This document shows positions 25,834 to 34,998 of a stretch of 64,000 nucleotides of DNA, piece after piece. Source of the stretch: JBGAHD01 sp044226395 (GTDB lineage Bacteria; Pseudomonadota; Gammaproteobacteria; Xanthomonadales; Ahniellaceae). A model generated the notes under the pieces. That model had not been told where the DNA came from and did no database searches. It saw nothing but the letters and a program-made list of their open reading frames with translations. Position 1 is the first letter of the stretch; each line of letters begins with the position of its first letter. The translations under genes were made by a program, and so were the position numbers. The stretch is taken from contig JBGAHD010000001.1 in the NCBI GenBank assembly GCA_044226395.1, forward strand, positions 372,001 to 436,000, in the 5' to 3' direction.

Positions 25834-27272
25834 GCGTGCAGATCCTCGGTGAGTTGCCGACCCCAGTCGTCGAGCGCGTCGAGCAGGGCTCGATCGCGGG
25901 GCGAGTCGCGTTCGGCGCGGCATTGGGCGATGCAGGCGGTGTAGCTGGTCCAGTCGAGCGAAGCCTGCGCGCCCGCTTCGAGCAGACGCGCGCGGCGCAA
26001 GTCGCGCCAGCGTTGGGCCTCTTCGCTGGTGAGCGTCTCGGGCCAATTGCGTGCGCGATAGCGGAACAGCAGTTCGCGATAGCGCTCGTCGTCGAACCGC
26101 GGCGGATGCGCCGCGAGCTCGGCCGGCGTGGCGCGACGCACTTGGTTCAGGCGCGCGCGATCGGCGTCGGCGATGAAGCCGGCGTAGAGGGCCTGATCGG
26201 CGTCGGGCGTCGCGCGTTCCTCGGCGGGCGCGAAGACTTCGCGCGCCTTGGCGGCGACCTCGGGCGATTCGTGAAGCCGTTGCCAGTGACGCTGGCAGCG
26301 TTCTGGATCGAGCGCGATGCGCGTCAGGTCCACGCCCTTGAGCGCCGACAGCGGCGCCAGGGCGGGCGAGCGATTGGTGTGCACGAGCTTGAGCGGGATG
26401 CGCGCCACGTCCTCGCCCAAGGCCTCGCGCGAGGTGAATACGCGATGGCGGATGGCCTCGGCGTCCAGTCGCAAAAACTCCTCGGGATCGGCATCGAGGT
26501 CATACACGATCACCGCATTGGCCTGCACCGGATGCGCCGCTAGCGGAGCGACCATGGCCAGACAACCGCGACTGGCGGAAAAGCGCGAGGACACGTGCAG
26601 CACCGGCTGCATCGTCGTCCAGTCCAAGAGCTTTTGCGCCTCGCGCTTGAAGCGCAGGTTGAAATAGAACTCGTAAAGCCTCGGCTGGGCCGCGCGGATC
26701 AAGCGCGCCAGCGCGATCGTGGCGTGCACATCGCTCAGGGCGTCATGAGCCGTGTCGTGAATCAGGTGATTGGCGGCGCTGAGTTCCTCGAGCTTGAAGC
26801 TCGGCGTGCCGTCATCGCGACGCGGCCAGACCACGCCCTCCGGGCGCAGCGCATGGCACAGCCGCACCAGATCGATCAGATCCCAGCGCGAATTGCCGCG
26901 TTCCCATTCGCGCGCATACGGTTCGTGAAAATTGCGGTACAGCAAAAACCGCGTCACTTCGTCATCGAAGCGAATGGAGTTGTAACCCACGCCGCAGGTG
27001 CCGGGCTCGGCCAACGCCTCGTGCACCAGGGCGGCGAACTCGGCTTCACGCACGCCATGCGTTTGGCAATGTTGCGGCGTGATGCCGGTGAGCAGGCAGG
27101 CATCGGGATGCGGCCAGGTATCGCGCGCGGGCCAGCAGTAAGCCGAGATCGGTTCGCCCACGGGCTGCAAATCCAGATCGGTGCGCAACGCCGCGAACTG
27201 GGCGGGCCGATCGCGGGACGGATTCGCGCCGAAGGTTTCGTAGTCGTGCCAGAGCAGGGTGGGTGCGTTCAC
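25830..27272 (-). CDS. sbcB: exodeoxyribonuclease I (SbcB)
   Basis: SbcB degrades single-stranded DNA 3' to 5' and shapes recombination and mismatch repair. The 480-residue protein has the DEDDh exonuclease motifs: LLWHDYETFGANP (ExoI, first acid pair), GVGYNSIRFDDEV (ExoII) and HDTAHDALSDVHATI (ExoIII). The SH3-like and helical C-terminal ExoI domains follow (FNLRFKREAQKLLDW onwards). The gene is divergent from the sensor kinase at 27379, and its last four bases overlap the DUF2461 gene. recCBD, with which SbcB interacts functionally, is 4.5 kb away. Confidence 0.96.
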   Translation of the reverse strand: MNAPTLLWHDYETFGANPSRDRPAQFAALRTDLDLQPVGEPISAYCWPARDTWPHPDACLLTGITPQHCQTHGVREAEFAALVHEALAEPGTCGVGYNSIRFDDEVTRFLLYRNFHEPYAREWERGNSRWDLIDLVRLCHALRPEGVVWPRRDDGTPSFKLEELSAANHLIHDTAHDALSDVHATIALARLIRAAQPRLYEFYFNLRFKREAQKLLDWTTMQPVLHVSSRFSASRGCLAMVAPLAAHPVQANAVIVYDLDADPEEFLRLDAEAIRHRVFTSREALGEDVARIPLKLVHTNRSPALAPLSALKGVDLTRIALDPERCQRHWQRLHESPEVAAKAREVFAPAEERATPDADQALYAGFIADADRARLNQVRRATPAELAAHPPRFDDERYRELLFRYRARNWPETLTSEEAQRWRDLRRARLLEAGAQASLDWTSYTACIAQCRAERDSPRDRALLDALDDWGRQLTEDLHA

Positions 27273-27378
27273 CGCGCCATTCTAGCGTGCGCGCGTCAAA
27301 GCGCTGACGCTGTCGCGCGTGCCTTGAATTCGCGGCGACTCCGGCCGATAGTACCGACGACGCCCCAGGGACATGGTC

Positions 27379-28560
27379 ATGGCGGTCAGCAGCGGCGAAG
27401 TCACGGCGACGATCGATGCGCGACAACGCGTGTCGAGCCTGTTGTGGGCGGTGATCGAATCCGCGCCCGTGGCCATGATCTTGTCCGACACCGCCGGTCA
27501 AGTCGTGCTGGCCAATCGCGAAGCCGAGACTTTGATGTGCTACGAGGCCGGCGCGATGCTCGGCGTCAATGTCGATCGCCTGGTGCCCGCCGTGGCGCGC
27601 GAAGAGCACGCGATCGCGCGCGAGGATTTCGTCAAGCGCCCGCAAGCGCGCAGCACCGGTCCCGTGCTGGCGATGCGCCGCGACGGTCGCGAAGTGCCGG
27701 TGGAAGTCACGTTGAAACCCGTCAGCACGCATGGCGCGCTGTACGTGCTCGCGGTCATCACCGACATCAGCGGGCTTGAAGTCGCGCGTCACGAGAACGC
27801 CTTGCTCGAACAACGCGTGCGCGAACGCACGGCCGAGATCGGACAACAGACCGAGGAACTGCGACGCGCCAATCAGGCACTGGAGCGCTCCAACACGCAG
27901 CTGCAACAGTTCGCCTACATCACCTCGCACGATCTGCAGTCGCCATTGCGCGCGATCAGCGGGTTCCTGCAATTGCTGCAGCGACGCTACGCCGACAAGC
28001 TCGACAGCCAAGGGCAAGCGTGGATCGCCGCCGCGACCAATGGCGCGCAGCGCATGAATACCTTGATTCGCGACGTGCTGGAGTACTCGCGCGTCGATGC
28101 GCGCGCGCGGCCGTTCGAGCGCGTGCCGATGAACGATGTCTTCGCCGACGCCCTGCAATTGCTCGACGTGTCCATCCGCGACGCCGGCGCCACCATCGAA
28201 CGCGACGATCTGCCCGAAGTGCAAGGCGATCGCTCGCAACTGCTGCAATTGCTCCAGCACCTGCTCGACAATGCCTTGAAGTATCACGGCCCGCAGCGGC
28301 CGCGCGTGCACGTGAGCGTGCGACGTCTCGAGCACGACTGGGAGTTCTCGGTGCGCGACAACGGCATCGGCATCGCGCCGGAATATCACGAGCGCATCTT
28401 CGAGATCTTCCGTCGCCTGCATTCCAAGTCGGCTTATCCCGGCACCGGAATTGGCCTGGCGATCTGTCAGCGCGTCGTGCATCGCCATGGCGGTCGCATC
28501 GCCGTCGAATCCGCGCTCGGCCAGGGCGCCACCTTCCGCTTCACCTTGCCCTTGAATTGA
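27379..28560 (+). CDS. PAS-domain sensor histidine kinase
   Basis: A 393-residue soluble histidine kinase without membrane segments. One PAS domain (about residues 15-130, AVIESAPVAMILSDTAGQVVLANREAE) is followed by a coiled coil (135-175). The phytochrome-type HisKA domain FAYITSHDLQSPLRAISGFLQLL has the phosphorylated His184, and a HATPase domain carries N, G1 (VRDNGIGI) and G2 (PGTGIGLAICQ) boxes. I prefer the ATG at 27379 over 27373 because AGGG is then 8 bases upstream. The response regulator 10 bases downstream is the likely partner. Confidence 0.93.
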   Translation: MAVSSGEVTATIDARQRVSSLLWAVIESAPVAMILSDTAGQVVLANREAETLMCYEAGAMLGVNVDRLVPAVAREEHAIAREDFVKRPQARSTGPVLAMRRDGREVPVEVTLKPVSTHGALYVLAVITDISGLEVARHENALLEQRVRERTAEIGQQTEELRRANQALERSNTQLQQFAYITSHDLQSPLRAISGFLQLLQRRYADKLDSQGQAWIAAATNGAQRMNTLIRDVLEYSRVDARARPFERVPMNDVFADALQLLDVSIRDAGATIERDDLPEVQGDRSQLLQLLQHLLDNALKYHGPQRPRVHVSVRRLEHDWEFSVRDNGIGIAPEYHERIFEIFRRLHSKSAYPGTGIGLAICQRVVHRHGGRIAVESALGQGATFRFTLPLN

Positions 28561-28570
28561 GGACCCTCGC

Positions 28571-29062
28571 ATGCCGCAGCGCTTCAGCAAACAGCGACCC
28601 GCCCAGGTGCTGCTCGTCGACGACGATCACGACGACGCCACGCTGACGCGCGAGGGCTTTCGCGAAGCGCAACTGCCCGTGCAACTGCATCACGTCGAGA
28701 ACGGCCGCGAATGCCTGGCCTTCCTGCGCCGCCAATCCGGCTACGCCGACGCGCCCATGCCCGATTTGATCCTGCTCGACCTCAACATGCCCCTGGTCGA
28801 CGGCTGGGAAGTGCTCGGCGAAGTGGTCAAGGACCCGCAGCTGTGCCACATCCCGGTCGTGGTGCTCACCACGTCCGCGGCCAAGACCGAAATCCTGCGC
28901 CTGTACAAACTGCGCTGCAGCGCCTTCATGATCAAACCCACCGACTTCGATGAGTTCGTGCGCGCGCTGCGCGTCATGGGCGAGTTCTGGTTCTCGGTGA
29001 TTGAATTGCCGTCGCCGCGGGAAGGCGAGATCGAGCGCCCTTCGGTCGCGCTCTCGCGCTGA
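28571..29062 (+). CDS. single-domain response regulator (Rcp1-like)
   Basis: A 163-residue stand-alone receiver domain of the type that partners phytochrome-like kinases. The acidic pocket VDDDHDD is at residues 17-22, the phosphoacceptor is Asp70 (LILLDLNMP), Thr100 and Lys122 complete the active site. No output domain is present, so the signal must pass by protein contact. It starts 10 bases after the PAS kinase. Its stop codon (29060-29062) touches that of the convergent GGDEF/EAL gene with no base between them. That neighbour is a plausible downstream target, but this is inference. Confidence 0.93.
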   Translation: MPQRFSKQRPAQVLLVDDDHDDATLTREGFREAQLPVQLHHVENGRECLAFLRRQSGYADAPMPDLILLDLNMPLVDGWEVLGEVVKDPQLCHIPVVVLTTSAAKTEILRLYKLRCSAFMIKPTDFDEFVRALRVMGEFWFSVIELPSPREGEIERPSVALSR

Positions 29063-31645
29063 CTACCGCCGCTGCCCAATCGCCACGACATTGTTCGTCG
29101 GCGAATCGTGCGCGGGCGTGGGGCCGGTGCCGAGTTGCGTGCGTGGCAAGCCGACGGCGTGGCCTTGCGCGAAATCGACGCCGCATTCGAGTAGGGCGAG
29201 CAGGGCGCGCGGGTTTTCCACGCATTCGGCGACGGTCTTCTTGCCGGCGGTTCGGGCGATGTGGGTCAGCGAGGTGACGACCGCGCGGTCGAGTGGATCG
29301 TCGGGCAGGCCTTGAATGAGCGACCCGTCGATCTTGAGGTAGTCGGCTTCGAGGTGACGCAGGTACGAGAACGTGCTGAAGCCCGTGCCGAAGTCGTCGA
29401 CCGCGATGTGACAGCCCAGCGAACGCAGGCCGCCGACGAGGCGTTGCATGCCTTCGAGGTCGGTGATGGCGCGCGATTCGGTGATTTCGAACACGATGGC
29501 CGTGGGGTCGACGTTGTAACGCACCAGACGATCGGTGACGTAGTCGACCAGGTTGGCGCTGGCCAACGATTGCGCGGAGAGATTGATCGCGAGCGTGGTC
29601 GCGCGCGTCGGGCGCGCTTCGCGCAGCGCGCGCATGGCGCGGTCGATCACCCAACGGTCGATCTCGGCCATCATGCCGAAGCGTTCGGCCGTGGGCAGAA
29701 AGGCATTGGGCGCGATGAGTTCGCCTTGCGGATCGCGCAGGCGCAGCAGCACTTCGTACGCGGCCGGGCAGTCCTTGTTGCGTTCAAGCTGGCGCTGCCA
29801 TAGATCGTGATCGGCGCCGAGCATCGTGTCCGACTGCACGCCATTGAGCGGCGAAATCGGCTGGAAGCACAGCACGAAGCGATCGGCGCGCAGCGCTTCT
29901 TCCAAGCGCTGCGACCAGCCGAGGTCCAGATCCATGGCCGCGCGTTGCGCGGCTTCAGGCGTGTACAACTGGGTCTGATTGCGGCCGGCGTTCTTGGCTG
30001 CGTGGCAGGCGATGTCGGCGTGCGCCATGGCCTCGGTGACCGACTGCGTGTGCTGATCCAGACGCGCCGCGCCGATCGACACCGTGATGCGATAACTCTT
30101 GCCGCCATACACGAACGGCGCATTCGTCAGTGCCTTGCGGAAACCATCGGCCAGCAAGCTCACGTCGTCGACGCTGACATTGCGCAAGATCACGGCGTAT
30201 TCGTCGCCGCCCATGCGCGCCAGGTGGTCCGAGGCGCGCAGGCGCGATTTCAGACGCATCGACACTTCCAGCAGCAACTGGTCGCCGGCGGTATGGCCGG
30301 CCGTGTCGTTGATGTACTTGAAGCGATCGACGTCGATGAACAGCAGCAGCGAGGACTGCTCAGTGCGCTTGAGGCGCGAGACTTCCTGTTCCAGCTGCTG
30401 CTCGAACCAGGCGCGGTTGTGTAGCTTGGTCAGGGCATCGTGCTCGGCCTGCCAGCGCAGTTCTTCCTCCAGCATGCGTCGCGCCGAGACGTCGCGGAAC
30501 GCGACCACCGAGCCCATGCGCTCGCCATCGACGCGCATGGGATAGACCGTGCACTCCACGGGTACCGCGCGCTTGGCCGCGGTCCAGAACACGGTCTGCC
30601 ACGCTGGCACTTGCGAGCCATTGGTGTAGCACTGATTGAGAAACGAGGCCGAGCGCGGCATCGCCGTGCCGTCGTCGAAGGCGTAGTGAAAGGTCTCGAA
30701 GGCATTGCGGCCGATCAAATCGTCCGGCGACGCGTAGCCGAGAATATCGACCGCCGCCGGATTGATGAAGGCGATCTGGCCATCACTGTCGACGCCATAC
30801 ACGCCATCGCCCACGGAACTGAGAATGCCGTGCAGGCGTCGACGCTCGGCGTCAATGGCCTTGCGGTCGTTGATCGTGCGCGACAACGAACTCAAGCGCG
30901 CCAGGAACAAATCCTTGGCCTCGCTCTTGAACAAACATTCGACCGCGCCCGAAGCGAGTGAATCGGTGATCACTTGATCGGAATAGGTGCCCGTGATCGT
31001 GGCCGAGAGAATGTGCGCGGTGGCCGGGTCTTTCTTCATGGCCGCGATCAATTGCGGGCCGTTGGCGCCGGGCATGAAGTAATCGACGATGGCGATGTCG
31101 AAGGGCTTGGTCTTGACCGCTTCGAGACCGGTGGCGACCGATTCCGCCGTGGTCACGTCGTAGCCGTGCTTCTGCAGCAGCTTGCTGAAGGCCATGCGCA
31201 CGGTCGCGGAGTCATCGACCAGGAGCACGCGCTGCGTGCCGTTGTTGTCCAGGCTCAGGCGCGGCGAGGGCGGACGCAGCAGTTGATCGAGCGCGTCGCC
31301 GGCTTCGGTGTAATCGGTCCACAGCAACAACGAGGTGCGCGGACGGGTCATGCGCCAGGTCAGGGCCTGGGCGCTGGAGGAATCGGCGAGCACGAGCACG
31401 GGCAGATGTTCGTACTGATCGCCGTGCAGCAGACCGAACACATCCTCGGCCACGCCGTCGGCGTATTCGGGCCAGCCGAGCACGATGCCTTGGAAACTAT
31501 TGGCCGAGCTGGTCAGGCGCTTCAAGACGGTGTAGGCCTCGTCGAGACTCGACAAGGCGGTGACCGCGAAGCCGCGTTGCGTGAGCAAGGCGGAAGTGGC
31601 GCGCCGGCGCGTCAGCGACGCTTCGGCCAGCAGGATCGGTCTCAC
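29063..31645 (-). CDS. REC-REC-PAS-GGDEF-EAL cyclic-di-GMP signalling protein
   Basis: An 860-residue cytoplasmic protein that should make and/or break down cyclic di-GMP. Domains: a receiver-like domain at 1-130 without the phosphoacceptor (VLGWPEYADG where Asp is expected), an intact receiver at 138-255 (Asp188, Lys240), PAS at 268-395, GGDEF at 400-560 with an active-type GGDEY (479-483) and an RASD inhibitory site five residues upstream (470-473), then EAL from about 575. The EAL domain reads EVL in place of EAL, but keeps FEITES, DDFGTG, YLKIDG and AECVEN. Both catalytic halves look intact. The gene is divergent from recC. Confidence 0.93.
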   Translation of the reverse strand: MRPILLAEASLTRRRATSALLTQRGFAVTALSSLDEAYTVLKRLTSSANSFQGIVLGWPEYADGVAEDVFGLLHGDQYEHLPVLVLADSSSAQALTWRMTRPRTSLLLWTDYTEAGDALDQLLRPPSPRLSLDNNGTQRVLLVDDSATVRMAFSKLLQKHGYDVTTAESVATGLEAVKTKPFDIAIVDYFMPGANGPQLIAAMKKDPATAHILSATITGTYSDQVITDSLASGAVECLFKSEAKDLFLARLSSLSRTINDRKAIDAERRRLHGILSSVGDGVYGVDSDGQIAFINPAAVDILGYASPDDLIGRNAFETFHYAFDDGTAMPRSASFLNQCYTNGSQVPAWQTVFWTAAKRAVPVECTVYPMRVDGERMGSVVAFRDVSARRMLEEELRWQAEHDALTKLHNRAWFEQQLEQEVSRLKRTEQSSLLLFIDVDRFKYINDTAGHTAGDQLLLEVSMRLKSRLRASDHLARMGGDEYAVILRNVSVDDVSLLADGFRKALTNAPFVYGGKSYRITVSIGAARLDQHTQSVTEAMAHADIACHAAKNAGRNQTQLYTPEAAQRAAMDLDLGWSQRLEEALRADRFVLCFQPISPLNGVQSDTMLGADHDLWQRQLERNKDCPAAYEVLLRLRDPQGELIAPNAFLPTAERFGMMAEIDRWVIDRAMRALREARPTRATTLAINLSAQSLASANLVDYVTDRLVRYNVDPTAIVFEITESRAITDLEGMQRLVGGLRSLGCHIAVDDFGTGFSTFSYLRHLEADYLKIDGSLIQGLPDDPLDRAVVTSLTHIARTAGKKTVAECVENPRALLALLECGVDFAQGHAVGLPRTQLGTGPTPAHDSPTNNVVAIGQRR

Positions 31646-31755
31646 GGTGCTTCCCCTGTTTGAAGCGGATTTAGGCTAGCGCGAACGGCCCGGCAGTCCA
31701 AGCGCCGCGCGGGCTTGCTGGGCGTCGGCGGCGGGGCCGGATAGACTCTCGCGCG

Positions 31756-34700
31756 ATGGAGTCCCCCGCGTTTCGTGTCATCACGAGCAATCGCCTGGAA
31801 GCGCTCGCCGATCGGCTCGCGGCGCGTCTGGCCGCGCCCGCGGCCGAGGCCGCGCGCGTGCTCGCGCCGACCACGATCGTGGTGCCGCACGCCGGGCTCG
31901 GACAGTGGCTGGAACAGCGATTCTGCGCGGATTTCGGCATCGCCGCGCATTGGCGCTTTCCCTTGCCGGAACGTTTTTTGTGGCAATGGGTCGGGCGTCT
32001 GCACGGCGAGGTCGGGCAGCGCTCGCCGTTCGCGCGCGAGGTGCTGGTCTGGCGCCTGTGGCGCGTGCTGGCGACGCTGCCGAAAAGCCCGGTCTTCGGG
32101 CCTTTGCAAGAGTTTGTCGACGGTGCCGATGACCGTCGTCGCTGGCCGCTGGCGCGGCGCTTGGCGGAGTTGTTCGACCGTTACTTGGTGATGCGACCCG
32201 ATTGGCTCGCCGCCTGGGAAAGCGAGGACGACATCGGCGCGCGCGAGCATCCCTGGCAGCCGGCCTTGTGGCGCTTGCTGCGCGCGGAAGCGGACCTGCC
32301 GCACCGCGCGCGTTTGCTCGAGATGCACGCGCGCGCGCTCGATGCGGGATCGATCGCGCCGAGCGATTTGCCCGAGCACGTGCATTTCTTCGGCGTGGCC
32401 ACCTTGCCACCGGCGGAACTGCGCTGGTTCGAGGCCTTGGCGCGCCACGTGCCGGTGGATTTCTACGTGCCCGCGCCCTCGCGCGAATGGTGGGCGGATT
32501 TCGGCGATCGTCGCGCGCTGGCGCGCGCGGCGGTGGAGCGCGCGCGACATCGCGGCGATGTCGAGGGCGTGGCGCTTGATGCGCGGCATCCGCTGTTGGA
32601 AAACCTCGGCGCGCTCGGTCGCGATTTTCAGGCCTTGCTGTATGCGGAGCAGGGACCCGCGAGCGTCGAGGATTTGTGGGAAGCGCCCGCAGCGAATCAT
32701 CTGCTCGCGCGCCTGCAGCGCAGCTTGCTCGATGCCGACGCCACCGTTCTCGCGCATGTGCCCGCGCCCGAGCACGACGCCTCGCTCGCCCTGCATCGCG
32801 CGCACAGTCCCTTGCGCGAAGTCGAGGTGCTGCACGACGCCTTGCTCGCGCGCTTCAACCACGATCCCTCGCTGACGCCGCGCGATGTCGTGGTGCTGTG
32901 CCCCGATCTGCGCCGCTACGCGCCCCTGGTGCGCGCGGTGTTCGGCGCCGCGTCGGGCGAGCGGCGCATGCCGTTTCATCTCGCCGACACCGGCGTGCGC
33001 GAACGTCATGCCTTGATCGCGGCCTATCTGCGCGTGTTCGAACTCGACGCGGCGCGCTTCACCGTGAGCGAAGTGCTGTCGTGGTGGGAGCAACCGGCGG
33101 CGCGCGCGCGTTTCGGCGTCGACGCGGCCGCGCGGGAGCGTCTGGAACACTGGCTCGCGGCCGTGGGCGCGCATTGGGGCGTGGACGCGGCGTTTCGCGC
33201 CGCGGTCGGTTCGGCGCCGGACGCACAGGGAAGCTTGCGACGCGCGCTCGATCGCTTGTTGCTGGGCTATGCCTTGGGCAGCTACACGCGGTTGATTGGC
33301 GAGGTCGCGCCGTGGTCGGATCTCGAAGGGCAGGGCACGCAAGTCCTCGGCCCCTTCGTGGAACTGGTGTCGCGACTGCTGCGTCTGCGCGATGGCCTGG
33401 GCCGCGCGCGAACGGCGCGCGAGTGGCAGCAAGTGTTGCTCGCGGCGTTCGATGATTTGTTCGACGCGCGCGAGAACGAAGAGATCGCCGCGCGCGCGGC
33501 GTTGCGCGATGCCGTGGCGCGTTTGCTCGCCGATACCGAAGAGGCTGGCCTGTCCGGCCCGATCGAAGGCAGCGTGATCCGCGAGTGGCTAACGCGCGAA
33601 CTCGCCGCCGACGATGGTCGCGCGCCTTGGCTCGGCGGCGGTGTCTGCGTGTGCGGCATGGTGCCGCTGCGTAGCGTGCCGTTTCGCGTGATCGCGGTGC
33701 TGGGCTTGGACGATGGCGTGTTTCCGCGTCAGGCCTTGCTCGATGGTCTGGATCTCACGCGCGCGGCGCCACGGGCTGGCGATCGCGCCTTGGCCGATGA
33801 CGATCGCTATCTGTTTCTCGAAGCCGTGCTGTCGGCGCGCGATCATCTGCACTTGAGTTGGGTCGGTTATGAAGCGCGCGATGGCGCCGAGCGGCCGCCG
33901 TCGACCGTGGTGGGCGAACTGCGTGGTCTGCTGCGCGATCAGGTGTTCGCGGGCGACGGCGCCGCGCTGGCGCGTTGCATCGAGTACGCGCATCCGGCCT
34001 CGCCGGGTGATGCGCGGGCGTTCACCGATCCGCGCGCGCCGAGTTTCGCGCGCGAGTGGTTGCCGTCGATAACGGCCGCACGCAACGAGCGCTTCATGGT
34101 GCCGATCGAAGACGCCGACGATCCCGACGACGTGAGCGTGCGTGAGCTGCGCGAGTATCTGCGTTCGCCATCGAACTTCTGGCTCGATCGCTTGCAGGCG
34201 CGCGTGCCGCCCGATGATCTGCCCAGCGACGACGATCTCGACGAACTCGACGGCCTCGACGCGCATCAGGCGCTGCAATGGCTGGTCACGCGCGCTTGGC
34301 AAGACATTTCGCTCGATGCCGCGCGCGCGACGCGCGAAATGGCGGCGCGTGATCTTTTGCCCAGCGGCGCCGCGGGCGCGGCGATCGCGAGCGACTTGAT
34401 CGCGCCGGGCATGGAATTGGCCATGGGCTTGCGCAATATCGAGGCGTCGCCCGTGCTCGACACGTGGCGCGCGATCGATCTGCGCCTTGACGCGGGCATG
34501 CTGCGCGGCGAAGTGCGCGTGTCGGCGCAAGGCGACATCGTGCTGGTGCGCAAGGCCATGCGCGGCGGCCGTTTGCTCGGTGCTTTCGTCGAATGGCTGG
34601 CCTTGCTTGCGCAGGGTCAGGCTTCGCGATTCATCATCGGTGCGATGGACGGGCCATCGGGCGCGCGACTGGCCTTGCTCGAACCGCCCAGCGATCCGCG

Positions 34701-34998
34701 CGCGGCGCTCGAGACTTGCGTTCTGCTAGTGCGTCGCGCGCGTCGCTGTTTGCCGGGATGGGCACCGAATAGTTCGTGCGCCGCGGCGGAACTGCTGCTG
34801 GATGAAAAGCCCGCCGACAAGGCGCTCGATGCCGCGCGTTCAACCTGGAACGATGCCTTCGATCGACCGGGCGAAGGCAGTCGCGACGCCTGGCCCTTGG
34901 TCGCGCGTGGTTGGTCGCCACTCGAGGAGCCAGAGTTTCTGGACCTTGCGGCCGCCACCTTCACGCCGCTGCTGCGCGCCTTGCGGGAGCAGACGTGA
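31756..34998 (+). CDS. recC: exodeoxyribonuclease V subunit RecC
   Basis: RecC is the scaffold and Chi-recognition subunit of RecBCD, which resects double-strand breaks. The 1080-residue product (E. coli about 1120) shows the conserved start VITSNRLEALADRLA, PHAGLGQWLEQRFC, the FPLPERFLWQWV block and, near residue 640, CGMVPLRSVPFRVIAVLGLDDGVFPR. Helicase-like motifs are degenerate as expected. Its TGA overlaps the recB ATG by one base. The three subunit genes follow in the order recC-recB-recD. Confidence 0.95.
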   Translation: MESPAFRVITSNRLEALADRLAARLAAPAAEAARVLAPTTIVVPHAGLGQWLEQRFCADFGIAAHWRFPLPERFLWQWVGRLHGEVGQRSPFAREVLVWRLWRVLATLPKSPVFGPLQEFVDGADDRRRWPLARRLAELFDRYLVMRPDWLAAWESEDDIGAREHPWQPALWRLLRAEADLPHRARLLEMHARALDAGSIAPSDLPEHVHFFGVATLPPAELRWFEALARHVPVDFYVPAPSREWWADFGDRRALARAAVERARHRGDVEGVALDARHPLLENLGALGRDFQALLYAEQGPASVEDLWEAPAANHLLARLQRSLLDADATVLAHVPAPEHDASLALHRAHSPLREVEVLHDALLARFNHDPSLTPRDVVVLCPDLRRYAPLVRAVFGAASGERRMPFHLADTGVRERHALIAAYLRVFELDAARFTVSEVLSWWEQPAARARFGVDAAARERLEHWLAAVGAHWGVDAAFRAAVGSAPDAQGSLRRALDRLLLGYALGSYTRLIGEVAPWSDLEGQGTQVLGPFVELVSRLLRLRDGLGRARTAREWQQVLLAAFDDLFDARENEEIAARAALRDAVARLLADTEEAGLSGPIEGSVIREWLTRELAADDGRAPWLGGGVCVCGMVPLRSVPFRVIAVLGLDDGVFPRQALLDGLDLTRAAPRAGDRALADDDRYLFLEAVLSARDHLHLSWVGYEARDGAERPPSTVVGELRGLLRDQVFAGDGAALARCIEYAHPASPGDARAFTDPRAPSFAREWLPSITAARNERFMVPIEDADDPDDVSVRELREYLRSPSNFWLDRLQARVPPDDLPSDDDLDELDGLDAHQALQWLVTRAWQDISLDAARATREMAARDLLPSGAAGAAIASDLIAPGMELAMGLRNIEASPVLDTWRAIDLRLDAGMLRGEVRVSAQGDIVLVRKAMRGGRLLGAFVEWLALLAQGQASRFIIGAMDGPSGARLALLEPPSDPRAALETCVLLVRRARRCLPGWAPNSSCAAAELLLDEKPADKALDAARSTWNDAFDRPGEGSRDAWPLVARGWSPLEEPEFLDLAAATFTPLLRALREQT

